A stretch of DNA of 64,000 bases from contig CAVQOB010000003.1 of assembly GCA_963714325.1 (NCBI GenBank), positions 62,001-126,000 on the forward strand. The letters are read 5' to 3'. Positions 45,413 through 54,126 of this stretch are shown piece after piece; the stretch's first letter is position 1; the number at the start of each line of letters is the position of its first letter. The position numbers were made by a program, and so were the translations under genes. The notes under the pieces are model-generated. The model saw nothing but the letters and a program-made list of their open reading frames with translations, had not been told where the DNA came from and made no database searches. The stretch is from CAVQOB01 sp963714325 (GTDB taxonomy: Bacteria > Pseudomonadota > Alphaproteobacteria > Rhizobiales > Hyphomicrobiaceae).

Positions 45413-46453
45413 ATGGTTCGCAATACATTGACCGCATTGATTGGGATCGCTGGACTGGTGCTCGCCGGTTCGCCTGTCGCGGCTTATGACGTCAAGGAAG
45501 TCGGGTCGTTCCATGTCGGGGGCAAGGACATCAAGCTCTCCGACATGCCGGGCAAGGAAGTGCAGGTTGCCAACGGCGGCCCGCTGCTCAGCTACAACCC
45601 GAACGGCGAGTTCAAGACCGGGCAGATGTATGTGCAGTACATCAAGCTGCAGAACCCGAAGGCGAAGTATCCGCTGCTGCTGTGGCACACGAGCGGCGCG
45701 ACCGGCGCATCGTGGGAGACGAAACCTGATGGCCGACCTGGCTGGCAGCAATACTTCCTCAATGCGGGTCATGACGTTTACATTTCTGACGCCGTCGAAC
45801 GGGGCCGTGCATCCTGGTCGCGCTACCCGGAGGTCTACAAGTCGGAACCATTTTTCCGGGACAAGAAAGAAGCCTGGGAGATTTTCCGGATCGGGCCTGA
45901 TGGCAGCTATTCCGCCAATTCGGATCAGCGCGTTACCAATCCTGGACAGAAGTTTCCGGTCCAGGCCTTCGATCAGCTGAATATGCAGATGGTGCCGCGC
46001 TGGGCGACCAACGACAGTGCCGTGCAGGCTGCCTATGACGAGCTGGTGGCGAAGGTTTGCCCTTGCGTGATCATGGCGCACGGACAGGCGGGTGGGTTTG
46101 CGCTGCGATCAGCGATCGCGATGCCGGATAAAGTCAAGGGCGTGATTGCTATCGAAGCGCCGTCGCCGCCCGATATCAATCGTCCCGACCTCGGCAACTT
46201 GAAAAAGGTCCCGCAGATCTTCGTCTGGGGTGATAATATCGAAACCAGCTCCTACTGGAATATCGCATACTCCAGCAAACCGCGATCCTACTATGAAATC
46301 GTCAAGAAAATGGGCGCGAATATCGAGTGGTTCGACTTGCCAGCGGCCGGTATCAAGGGCAACACGCACATGGTCATGATGGACACCAACTCGGATGCGG
46401 TGGCGGGCCGGTTGCAGAATTGGATGAGCAAGAACGGGCTCATGCAGAAGTAA
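45413..46453 (+). CDS. Secreted alpha/beta-hydrolase-fold protein (esterase-like) lacking an obvious nucleophile Ser
   Basis: The protein has 346 residues from the ATG at 45413, behind CGGAGGGGG. The signal peptide (VRNTLTALIGIAGLVLAGSP) probably ends at VAAYDV. The alpha/beta-hydrolase core includes YPLLLWHTSGATGASWETKP and VIMAHGQAGGFALRSAIAMP, where relatives have the nucleophile elbow HSQGG; here the motif is HGQAGG with no Ser. HMVMMD near the C-terminus supplies the expected catalytic His region. It is either catalytically dead, uses another residue or has a binding role. It stands alone upstream of the DUF1993 gene. Confidence 0.8.
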   Translation: MVRNTLTALIGIAGLVLAGSPVAAYDVKEVGSFHVGGKDIKLSDMPGKEVQVANGGPLLSYNPNGEFKTGQMYVQYIKLQNPKAKYPLLLWHTSGATGASWETKPDGRPGWQQYFLNAGHDVYISDAVERGRASWSRYPEVYKSEPFFRDKKEAWEIFRIGPDGSYSANSDQRVTNPGQKFPVQAFDQLNMQMVPRWATNDSAVQAAYDELVAKVCPCVIMAHGQAGGFALRSAIAMPDKVKGVIAIEAPSPPDINRPDLGNLKKVPQIFVWGDNIETSSYWNIAYSSKPRSYYEIVKKMGANIEWFDLPAAGIKGNTHMVMMDTNSDAVAGRLQNWMSKNGLMQK

Positions 46454-46576
46454 TCTGAAATGACGCCGACTGTGAAGCGGCTGGGCGGAAACGTCCGGCC
46501 GCTTTCTTTTTGGCTCTGGGCAGTGCTAGGTTCCCCGCAGACTTGAACCGCACCCCACCTTAAAGGAACAATCCTT

Positions 46577-47107
46577 ATGCCGATTTCCATGTATCAGGCC
46601 TCGATCCCGTCTTTTGCGCATAGTCTTGGCGCACTGACGGCAGTGCTCGACAAGGCGGAGGCCTATTGCACGGCCAAGAAGATCGATCCGGCTGTCATGC
46701 TCAATGCGCGGCTCATTGCCGACATGCTGCCGTTGTCGCGCCAGGTCCAGATCGCCTGCGATTTTGCCAAGGGCGCGTCGGCTCGATTGGCTGGGGTCGA
46801 TGTCCCGAGCTGGGCCGATGACGAGAAGACTTTTGCCGAGCTCAAGCTGCGCATCAAGAAGACACTCGATTTCGTCAATTCGTTTCAGGCCGGACACATT
46901 GACGGTTCGGAAGCTCGCGCCATGCAGGGCATCAAGATCGGCGGCCAGCCCGCAAAAATCGATGGGCTGCACTACTTGAACCATTTTGTGCTGCCGAACT
47001 TCTACTTCCACATCACTACGGCCTACGCGATCCTGCGGGCCAATGGCGTTGATATCGGCAAGCGCGACTACATGGGCGCAGTTCCCGGCATGACGATGGG
47101 GGCTTGA
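46577..47107 (+). CDS. DUF1993 family protein
   Basis: This 176-residue protein has the DUF1993 pattern: PISMYQASIPSFAHSLGALT, LIADMLPLSRQVQIACDFAK and LHYLNHFVLPNFYFHITTAY. The family resembles DinB/YfiT-type four-helix bundles that may bind metal, and no function is established. The downstream SDR gene starts 4 bases after it, so the two are probably co-transcribed with the acyl-CoA ligase. Confidence 0.9.
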   Translation: MPISMYQASIPSFAHSLGALTAVLDKAEAYCTAKKIDPAVMLNARLIADMLPLSRQVQIACDFAKGASARLAGVDVPSWADDEKTFAELKLRIKKTLDFVNSFQAGHIDGSEARAMQGIKIGGQPAKIDGLHYLNHFVLPNFYFHITTAYAILRANGVDIGKRDYMGAVPGMTMGA

Positions 47108-47110
47108 GGT

Positions 47111-47896
47111 GTGACGACTGAAAGCGCAGGTTCGGCCGCGTTTTCGTTGCGTGGGCGCGCCGCTTTGGTGACTGGCGCGTCCTCGGGGCTTGGCGCTCAT
47201 TTCGCGCGGGTGTTGGCCAGGGCTGGTGCCAAGGTTGCGATTGCGGCGCGGCGGGTGGACAGGCTCGAAGCGTTGGCGGGGGAGATCAGGGTGTCGGGTG
47301 GTTTAGCGACGCCGGTCATACTGGACGTCACGACCCCGGCATCGCTGAAGGCGGCATTCGACGCGGCCGAAGCGGCCATCGGTCCGCTCGATGTGCTCGT
47401 CAATAATGCCGGAATCCCATCGCACACGTCATTCCTCAAAACGACCGAGACCGAATGGCGGGATGTGATGGCGGTCAATCTCGACGGCGTATTCCGTGTG
47501 GGACAAGAGGCGGCGCGGCGCATGGCGGCACGCGGTCAGGGCGGCGCGATCATCAATATCGCGTCGATCGCCGGGACGTCGGTGATGAAGACGCTGGCGC
47601 CGTACTGCGTTTCCAAGGCGGGGGTGATCCAGCTGACCAAGGCGATGGCGCTGGAGTTGGCGCGCGATAAAATTCGCGTCAATGCGATTGCGCCCGGGTA
47701 CTTCAAGACGGAGATCAACGAGGCCTTCTGGGAGACCGATGCCGGTAAGCGGATGATCGCGCGGATACCCTTTGCACGGCTTGGAAATCTGGAAGACCTG
47801 GATGGTCCACTGCTATTGCTTGCGTCCGATGCTTCGCAATTCATGACCGGCAGCGTGGTCACGGTCGATGGCGGGCATCTGCTAGCCGGAATCTAA
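47111..47896 (+). CDS. Short-chain dehydrogenase/reductase (FabG-like SDR)
   Basis: The protein has 261 residues from a GTG start. TGASSGLG is at residues 21-28 and Arg-rich AARRVD after beta-2 suggests NADPH use. NNAG is at 98-101, Ser is in INIASIAG and Tyr165/Lys169 are in YCVSKAGV. The C-terminus MTGSVVTVDGGHLLAGI is typical. It is followed after 20 bases by an acyl-CoA ligase, suggesting a 3-hydroxyacyl or similar substrate in fatty-acid or aromatic acid metabolism. Confidence 0.92.
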   Translation: MTTESAGSAAFSLRGRAALVTGASSGLGAHFARVLARAGAKVAIAARRVDRLEALAGEIRVSGGLATPVILDVTTPASLKAAFDAAEAAIGPLDVLVNNAGIPSHTSFLKTTETEWRDVMAVNLDGVFRVGQEAARRMAARGQGGAIINIASIAGTSVMKTLAPYCVSKAGVIQLTKAMALELARDKIRVNAIAPGYFKTEINEAFWETDAGKRMIARIPFARLGNLEDLDGPLLLLASDASQFMTGSVVTVDGGHLLAGI

Positions 47897-47916
47897 TTGC
47901 TGTCGCGGAGGCATCA

Positions 47917-49545
47917 ATGCAGGTCGAGCGATCGGAACTGGCGAAGCGGGCCGCCAATGCGGTGCCGTTGACGCCGGTGAGTTTTCTTGAGCGGGCGGCG
48001 GCGAGCTTCGCCGATCGTATCGCTGTCATCCATGGCGACAAGCGCTACACCTATCGCGAGTTTCACCGCCGCTGCCTGCGCCTCGCGCATGCACTGCAGA
48101 AGTCCGGCATCAAGCGCGGCGATACCGTCGCCATCCAGGCGGCGAATATACCGGCGATGCTCGAAGCACATTATGCCGCCCCGATGCTCGGCGCTGTGCT
48201 CAATCCCATCAACACCCGACTGGATGCGGCGGCGATCGCCTTCTGCCTGACGCATGGCGAAGCCAAGGTGTTTCTCGCCGATCGGGAGTTTCATGCAACG
48301 ATCGCGCCGGCGCTGGCTTTGCTCGGCGACAAGCGCTGCATCGTCGTCGATATCGCGGACGCGGAAACAGTGGGCGCGCCGCATTTCGGAGGTATCGAAT
48401 ACGAAGGATTTCTGGCCTCGGGGGATGCGACCTTCAAGCCGCCGGGAATTGAGGACGAGTGGGAGAGCATCTGCTTGCTCTATACGTCGGGAACGACGGG
48501 CAATCCGAAAGGGGCGGTCGGCTCGCATCGGGGAGCCTATCTCGGCGCGCTGCAGAATGCGCTGACGTTCAAGCTCGATCATGAGAGCCGTTATCTCTGG
48601 ACGCTGCCGATGTTCCATTGCTCGGGGTGGACGTACGTCTGGGCGGTGACGGCGGCGGGGGGCACGCATGTCTGCCTGCGCAAAGTCGAGCCGAAGCGGG
48701 TATTCGATTTGTGCGCCCAACATCGCGTCACGCATATGTGCGGCGCGCCGATCGTGCTCAATATGCTGGTGCATGCGCCGGAAGACGTGAAGTGCGCGCT
48801 CACCACGCGACCGAAGATCGCGACGGGCGGGGCGGCACCACCGGCGATTGTCATCGAGCGGATGGAAGCGCTGGGATTCGAAGTTTTGCATCTCTACGGT
48901 ACGACCGAGAGCTGGGGGCCTTCGGCTTATTGCGCGCCAGATCGTACTTGGGAGCAGCGGCCGACGCTTGAGCGGTATCAGTTGATGGCGCGGCAAGGTC
49001 TTCCGACGGCCGGCATCGATGCGATGATCGTCGCTGATCCCGTGACGATGGAGCCGGTGCCGCAAGACGGGGCGACGATCGGCGAGATCATGCTGCGCGG
49101 TAATACGCTGATGAAGGGGTATCTGAAGAACCCGGCGGCGACCGATGAAGCGTTTTCCGGCGGGTATTACCATTCTGGCGATCTCGCGGTCTGGCATGCG
49201 GATGGCTACATCGAAATCAAAGATCGTTCGAAGGACATCATCATCTCGGGCGGCGAGAATATTTCGTCGCTGGAAGTGGAGGAGGTTCTGTTCCGTCACC
49301 CGGAGGTGATGGAGGCGGCGGTGGTGGCGAGGCCTGATGCCAAATGGGGCGAGACGCCTTGCGCGTTTGTTACCTTGAAGCCGGGGGCAATGCCCACCAC
49401 TGCGGAAGAGATCGTCGCCTTCTGCCGGGCGAATATGGCAGCCTATAAGATCCCGAAGAGAATTGTGTTCGGGCCGCTGCCGAAGACCAGCACGGGAAAA
49501 ATTCAGAAATTCGCGCTGCGCGGCCAAGCGCGGGAGCTGAAGTAG
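47917..49545 (+). CDS. Acyl-CoA synthetase (AMP-dependent fatty-acid-type ligase)
   Basis: This 542-residue ANL-superfamily enzyme activates a carboxylic acid to its CoA thioester. The P-loop-like motif LLYTSGTTGNPKG is at about residues 188-200, the adenine motif is LYGTTESWGPSAYC, the hinge motif is YHSGDLAVWHADGYIEIKDR, and the catalytic Lys is near the end in LPKTSTGKIQKFALR. FACS-type features such as SKDIIISGGENISSLEVEEV suggest a medium/long-chain or aryl substrate. It is in one operon with the DUF1993 and SDR genes. A long opposite-strand frame here is a high-GC shadow. Confidence 0.95.
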   Translation: MQVERSELAKRAANAVPLTPVSFLERAAASFADRIAVIHGDKRYTYREFHRRCLRLAHALQKSGIKRGDTVAIQAANIPAMLEAHYAAPMLGAVLNPINTRLDAAAIAFCLTHGEAKVFLADREFHATIAPALALLGDKRCIVVDIADAETVGAPHFGGIEYEGFLASGDATFKPPGIEDEWESICLLYTSGTTGNPKGAVGSHRGAYLGALQNALTFKLDHESRYLWTLPMFHCSGWTYVWAVTAAGGTHVCLRKVEPKRVFDLCAQHRVTHMCGAPIVLNMLVHAPEDVKCALTTRPKIATGGAAPPAIVIERMEALGFEVLHLYGTTESWGPSAYCAPDRTWEQRPTLERYQLMARQGLPTAGIDAMIVADPVTMEPVPQDGATIGEIMLRGNTLMKGYLKNPAATDEAFSGGYYHSGDLAVWHADGYIEIKDRSKDIIISGGENISSLEVEEVLFRHPEVMEAAVVARPDAKWGETPCAFVTLKPGAMPTTAEEIVAFCRANMAAYKIPKRIVFGPLPKTSTGKIQKFALRGQARELK

Positions 49546-49577
49546 CGGGCACAGCGTTTGCGGGTGATGCGGCGCGT

Positions 49578-50183
49578 TCAACCGGCCAAGCGCTGTCGAA
49601 ACCGCGATCGCTGCGGTTCGGCTGGCTGGAGGTCGCCGGCAGCGGCAGCGGCGAGATGGTCGAGCATCAGGCAGGCTTCCTCCAGGGGCACGTAAAACAA
49701 TTCACGTCCGCCATCCATGGCGCCCTGCTCGATGTTGCGCGATGAAAATATGCCGTGCATGGCTTTTTCGAGCCCGCGAGGCGTGTCGGTCCGCACCAGT
49801 TTGCGGACGGCGAAGGCGCGCCGGACCTTGCCACGCAGGCGGTAGTCGCGGGTCACATTTTCGGCGCGGCGGTGAACCGAGCCGGTGGTCATGCCGATTT
49901 TGACGCAACCGGGTAAGTCTGGACTTGTGAGGATATAGACTGAGCCCGGGGCCTCGGTGCTGCGGACTTGCGCGGCCAGGAAAGCTTCTCGCCGCGCGGT
50001 CGCGTTGCTGCGGCCGCCGATAAGGATCGGCAGCAGTAGGATTGCCAAGAAACCGGCGAGGATGGGCTGATCGGCGAGTTGCTCGAGCGCCAACAGCACG
50101 AGCACGGCCGCAATCGCGACAACCGCGAGCGTCAGGATCGGCCGGACAATCAAGCGCCAGAAGACGGCGAACACGCATACCAC
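49578..50183 (-). CDS. Membrane-anchored GIY-YIG/T5orf172 (MUG113-like) protein
   Basis: The protein has 201 residues. Two hydrophobic segments at about residues 10-60 (PILTLAVVAIAAVLVLLALE and ILAGFLAILLLPILIGG) are followed by a GIY-YIG-type domain with GSVYILTSPDLPGCVKIGMT and TGSVHRRAENVTRDYRLRGK. The family includes nuclease-like domains of phages and hypothetical bacterial proteins. The membrane anchor is unusual for a nuclease. It is convergent with the acyl-CoA ligase gene and divergent from the gamma-glutamyltransferase gene. Confidence 0.8.
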   Translation of the reverse strand: MVCVFAVFWRLIVRPILTLAVVAIAAVLVLLALEQLADQPILAGFLAILLLPILIGGRSNATARREAFLAAQVRSTEAPGSVYILTSPDLPGCVKIGMTTGSVHRRAENVTRDYRLRGKVRRAFAVRKLVRTDTPRGLEKAMHGIFSSRNIEQGAMDGGRELFYVPLEEACLMLDHLAAAAAGDLQPAEPQRSRFRQRLAG

Positions 50184-50376
50184 CCGTCGTAGCTTGGCCC
50201 CGAAACATATGGCGAACGGGTTAATCAGGCGTTAATTGAGTCACGTTATTCGGCAACAAACTGCCGCCTGGGGAATGCAGGGCGCGCATGTGTGCCCGCT
50301 GTTCCTGAGGTTGCTTGAGTGCGTGGCTGCAGGGCAGACTGCGCTCCGATCGTTGCGTCTTTGAGGCCTTGCTTTC

Positions 50377-51975
50377 ATGCCCCGGCAAACATCCGTCCTC
50401 TCGCCCAATCTTTCGCTGAAGCGGACGGTGCGCAAACCGTCGGTGCGTTCCAAGAACGGCATTGTCGTCACGCAAAATCGGATCGCCTCCGAGGTTGGAG
50501 CGAAGGTGCTGAAGGCGGGTGGGCATGCCGTCGATGCAGCGATCGCGGCGGCCTTCACGATTGGCGTGGTGGAACCCTGGATGAGCGGCATCGGCGGCGT
50601 CGGGGCGATGCTCGTCTACGATGCGAAGTCGGGGCAGACTACCGGGCTCGACTTCGGCGCGGTGTCACCGACGGCGCTCGATCCGAAAAACTATCCGGTT
50701 GTCGGTGGCAAGGATGGCAATCTGTTCGGCTGGTCCGCGGTCAAGGACAATCGCAACACGGTCGGGGCGACGGCGGTCTGCACACCGTCTCAGCCGGCCG
50801 GGATGGCGGAAGCGCATCGGCGCTGGGGGCGCAAGCGCTGGGCTGAACTCATCGCGCCGGCGATCAAGCAGGCGGAGAGCGGATTGGTCGTCGATTGGCA
50901 TGCAATGCTGACGATCGCGACGGCGTTTGCGGATTTGCGGCATGATCCAGGCGCGGCGCGCCGGTTCCTGCCGGGCGGGTTGCCGCCGCAGCCGCCGACG
51001 GCGACCTTAGCGGACGGGGTCGTCAAGCTGCCGATGATGGATCTGGCGCGAACGTTGAAGGCGATCGCCAGTGATGGCGCCGGTGTGCTGTACAAGGGGG
51101 AGCTTGCTCGCGCGATCGCGCAGGATATCAAAGCGATGGGCGGGTGCCTGTCGGAGGATGATCTGGCGGCGGCGCGCGTCGTTGAATACGCGCCGCAGGT
51201 GATCAGCTATGGCGGGCGCAGCATCCATGTGCTGCCGGAACTCAATGGTGGACCAACGCTTTCCGTCGCCTTTGAGGACCTCAAAAAGAACCGGAAGAAG
51301 CCAGAAGCGAAGCCGAGTGCGAAGACATTCGTCGCCTATGCCAGTGCCATGCGGGCGGGATGGGAGCATCGCTTCAAGCGGCTTGGAGATGCCGGCGACC
51401 GGACGGCGCCGACTTCGACAACGCATTTGTGCGTCGTCGATCGTGACGGCAATATGGTGACATTGACGCAGACACTGCTGTCGCTGTTTGGCGCGCGCGT
51501 CGTGCTGCCGAAAACCGGGATCCTGATGAACAATGGCATCAACTGGTTTGATCCGGTCACCGGCGGGCCGAATGCGATCGGACCAGCGAAGCGCGCTCTT
51601 GCCAACTATTCGCCGGCGATCATGACCGGTGGCGAAGTCGTGATGGCGGTTGGGGGGTGTGGCGGGCGGAAGATCATCCCGGCGGTGTTTCAACTGCTCG
51701 CGATGTCAGCTGATTTCGGCTTTGAACTCGATGAACTGTTTCATGAGCCGCGGATCGACGTTTCTGGGCTCGGGCCGGTTGCCGTCGACCGGCGGCTCGG
51801 ACCCAGGACGCTGGCAGCTTTGGCGGAGATGTTCGACACGGTCGTTGCAGAACCGGTGCCGTATCCGTTCCCCTTCACGATCGCCGGTGCGGTGCAACGT
51901 ATCAAAGGCATGAACGAAGGTGCGACGGAACCGGAGCAGCCGTGGAGCGAGGCGGTCAGCGAAGACGAGGTGTGA
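50377..51975 (+). CDS. Gamma-glutamyltransferase family protein
   Basis: This 532-residue Ntn-hydrolase starts MPRQTSVLSPNLSLKRTVRK. The opening domain has AVDAAIAAAFTIGVVEPWMS and GIGGVGAMLVYDAKSG. The autocleavage Thr should lie in TTHLCVVDRDGNMVTLTQTL near residue 348, which would split the chain into large and small subunits. The C-terminal GG pair in MAVGGCGGRKIIPAVFQ binds glutamyl groups in relatives. No signal peptide is apparent, so it is probably cytoplasmic. It hydrolyses or transfers gamma-glutamyl groups, or acts on acyl amides as in cephalosporin-acylase-like relatives. It is convergent with the peptide importer operon. Confidence 0.92.
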   Translation: MPRQTSVLSPNLSLKRTVRKPSVRSKNGIVVTQNRIASEVGAKVLKAGGHAVDAAIAAAFTIGVVEPWMSGIGGVGAMLVYDAKSGQTTGLDFGAVSPTALDPKNYPVVGGKDGNLFGWSAVKDNRNTVGATAVCTPSQPAGMAEAHRRWGRKRWAELIAPAIKQAESGLVVDWHAMLTIATAFADLRHDPGAARRFLPGGLPPQPPTATLADGVVKLPMMDLARTLKAIASDGAGVLYKGELARAIAQDIKAMGGCLSEDDLAAARVVEYAPQVISYGGRSIHVLPELNGGPTLSVAFEDLKKNRKKPEAKPSAKTFVAYASAMRAGWEHRFKRLGDAGDRTAPTSTTHLCVVDRDGNMVTLTQTLLSLFGARVVLPKTGILMNNGINWFDPVTGGPNAIGPAKRALANYSPAIMTGGEVVMAVGGCGGRKIIPAVFQLLAMSADFGFELDELFHEPRIDVSGLGPVAVDRRLGPRTLAALAEMFDTVVAEPVPYPFPFTIAGAVQRIKGMNEGATEPEQPWSEAVSEDEV

Positions 51976-52066
51976 TGCCGGCACTCTTGCTGGCGCTTTG
52001 GATGCCTGCGCTGCATCCGCGCCGATGCACGGCAGATGGCACCGGGATATCCGCAAAGTTTAACGT

Positions 52067-53080
52067 CTATGTCACGCCGCCGAGGGTCAACTCGCGGGCG
52101 AAATGGCAGGCGACGCGGTGCTTCGGCGCGACTTCGGTCAGGGCCGGCGTGTCGACGCGGCAGCGGTCCTTGGCGTAGCGGCAGCGCGGATGAAACGCGC
52201 ACCCCGTTGGCACGTTGGCGGGGTCGGCGACTTCGCCATCGAGCACGATGCGTTCGGTGCGACGGGCGGGATCGGCCTTTGGCACGGCCGACAGCAAGGC
52301 TTCGGTGTAGGGGTGGCGCGGTGTCTTGAACAATGCCGCGGTCGGCGCTTCCTCGACAATGCGGCCAACGTACATCACCGCGACGCGATCGCTCATGTGC
52401 TTGACGACTGAGAGGTCGTGAGCAACGAACAGATACGACAAGCCCAACCGTTCCTGGAGTTCCAGCATCAGATTGACGATCTGCGCCTGCACCGAGACGT
52501 CGAGCGCTGAGACCGGTTCATCGGCGACGACCAGACTTGGGTTGAGGGCGAGGGCGCGGGCGATGCCGATGCGTTGGCGCTGGCCGCCGGAGAAGGCGTG
52601 CGGGAAGCGGTTGAGGTAGGCTTTCGGCAGCTTGACCAGATCGAGCAATTCTTCGACGCGGGCGAGGCGGCTGGCATGCGTGCCGATGCCGTTGACCAGC
52701 ATCGGTTCGGCGATGATGTCGCCGACCATCATGCGCGGATTGAGCGAGGAGAAGGGGTCCTGGAAGATCATCTGCATGTGCGGGCGGAGCGGGGCCAGTT
52801 CAGCGCGTTCGAAGCCGGCGACGTCGACCAGCGGCCCGTCGCCCGCACGGAACCGGATGGCGCCGGAGGTCGGCTTCAGCGCGCGGACGATGCAGCGCGA
52901 TACGGTCGTCTTGCCGCAGCCGGATTTGCCGACCAGCGACAGTGTCTGGCCGCGTTCAATCGTCAGGCTGACGCCGTCGACGGCTTTGACGGCGCCAACA
53001 ATCTTGCGCAGAAAACCGCGCCGGATCGGGAAATGCTTCTTGAGGTTTTCAACCTCGAGGACGTTGGGTGGCGCGGTCAT
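52067..53080 (-). CDS. Oligopeptide/dipeptide ABC transporter ATP-binding protein (OppF/DppF)
   Basis: The 337-residue ATPase starts MTAPPNVLEVENLKKHFPIR at 53080, overlapping the OppD-type gene by 4 bases. A much longer in-frame extension was rejected. Walker A is GKSGCGKTT, signature FSGGQRQRIGIARALALNPS, Walker B VVADEPVSALDVSVQ. The C-terminal FeS-like Cys motif region GCAFHPRCRYAKDRC is typical of the OppD/F class. It is the last gene of the five-gene importer operon. Confidence 0.94.
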   Translation of the reverse strand: MTAPPNVLEVENLKKHFPIRRGFLRKIVGAVKAVDGVSLTIERGQTLSLVGKSGCGKTTVSRCIVRALKPTSGAIRFRAGDGPLVDVAGFERAELAPLRPHMQMIFQDPFSSLNPRMMVGDIIAEPMLVNGIGTHASRLARVEELLDLVKLPKAYLNRFPHAFSGGQRQRIGIARALALNPSLVVADEPVSALDVSVQAQIVNLMLELQERLGLSYLFVAHDLSVVKHMSDRVAVMYVGRIVEEAPTAALFKTPRHPYTEALLSAVPKADPARRTERIVLDGEVADPANVPTGCAFHPRCRYAKDRCRVDTPALTEVAPKHRVACHFARELTLGGVT

Positions 53081-54126
53081 GATCCGGTTGCGGCTCCGAC
53101 TTTGGCGGTATCCGGGGTGTAGAGGAAGCAGCTGACCGAGGTTGCCGCATCGACGGCGGTCAATGGTGGCGCGGTCACGTCGCAGCGACCCTTGATGACG
53201 TCGGCGCAGCGGGGATGGAAGGGGCAGCCTTGCGGGCGATTGTAGGGGTGGGGGATCGACCCTTCGATGGTCTCGAGCTTGGAACGCGGTTCGGCGAGGA
53301 CCGATGGAATCGAGCGCAGCAGCGCCCGCGTATAGGGATGGCGCGGGGCGTGGAAGATCTGATGGACGGGGCCGCGTTCGACAATGCGCCCCAAGTACAT
53401 GACGGCGACCTCGTCGGCCATTTCGGCGATCACGCCCATGTCGTGGGTGATGAGGATCAACGACAGGCCACGCTCGCGCTGCAGGCGGCGCAACAGATCG
53501 AGGACCTGAGCCTGGGTCGTTACGTCGAGCGCCGTCGTCGGTTCGTCGGCGATCAGGATACGGGGATCGCAGGCCAGCGCCATGGCGATCATCACGCGCT
53601 GGCGAAGGCCGCCGGAGAGCTGGAAGGGGTACTCGTCGATGCGCCGCTCGGGGCGCGGAATACCGACGAGGCGCAGCAGATCCAGCGTGCGCTCGCGGGC
53701 GGCTTTCTTGTTGGACTTGGCGTCGTGCACCAGGATCGCTTCGCCGATCTGATTGCCGACGGTGTAGTGCGCGGATAGCGACGTCATCGGCTCCTGGAAA
53801 ATGAGCGCGATTTCCTTGCCGCGGATCGCCCGCATTTCCAGGCCCTTGGGGTCGAGCTTGGCGATATCGACGGCGGCAGCATTGGGCCGGTTGAGCCAGA
53901 TCTCGCCGCCTGCCAAGCGGCCCGGCCGTTCCAGAATTTGCAGGATGGAGCGGGTCGTGACGCTCTTGCCGCAACCGGACTCGCCGACGATGCCAAGCGT
54001 TTTGCCGGGGAGAAGGTCAAAGCTTGCGCCGTCGACGGCGCGGACCAGCCCCTCGTCCTGGACGAAATGCGTTTCGAGATTGCGGACGGATAGAACCGGC
54101 TTGGCCGACATCGGGGTCTCAACCAT
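53077..54126 (-). CDS. Oligopeptide/dipeptide ABC transporter ATP-binding protein (OppD/DppD)
   Basis: The protein has 349 residues from the ATG at 54126, which overlaps the permease gene end by 8 bases; 54111 is an alternative. Walker A is GESGCGKSV, signature QLSGGLRQRVMIAMALACDP, Walker B LIADEPTTALDVTTQ. The ending has CPFHPRCADVIKGRC with the Cys cluster. It pairs with the OppF-type ATPase to power peptide import. Confidence 0.94.
   Translation of the reverse strand: MVETPMSAKPVLSVRNLETHFVQDEGLVRAVDGASFDLLPGKTLGIVGESGCGKSVTTRSILQILERPGRLAGGEIWLNRPNAAAVDIAKLDPKGLEMRAIRGKEIALIFQEPMTSLSAHYTVGNQIGEAILVHDAKSNKKAARERTLDLLRLVGIPRPERRIDEYPFQLSGGLRQRVMIAMALACDPRILIADEPTTALDVTTQAQVLDLLRRLQRERGLSLILITHDMGVIAEMADEVAVMYLGRIVERGPVHQIFHAPRHPYTRALLRSIPSVLAEPRSKLETIEGSIPHPYNRPQGCPFHPRCADVIKGRCDVTAPPLTAVDAATSVSCFLYTPDTAKVGAATGS

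Noticed and set aside
47914..49581. A 555-residue open frame on the minus strand opposite the acyl-CoA ligase gene
   Set aside because: It is a high-GC shadow: Arg/His-rich, no family motif, while the plus-strand ligase has all its motifs.
52067..53974. A 635-residue reading of the OppF-type ATPase gene
   Set aside because: The extra N-terminal 300 residues are the shadow of the OppD-type gene; the ATG at 53080 with 4-base overlap is the proper start.
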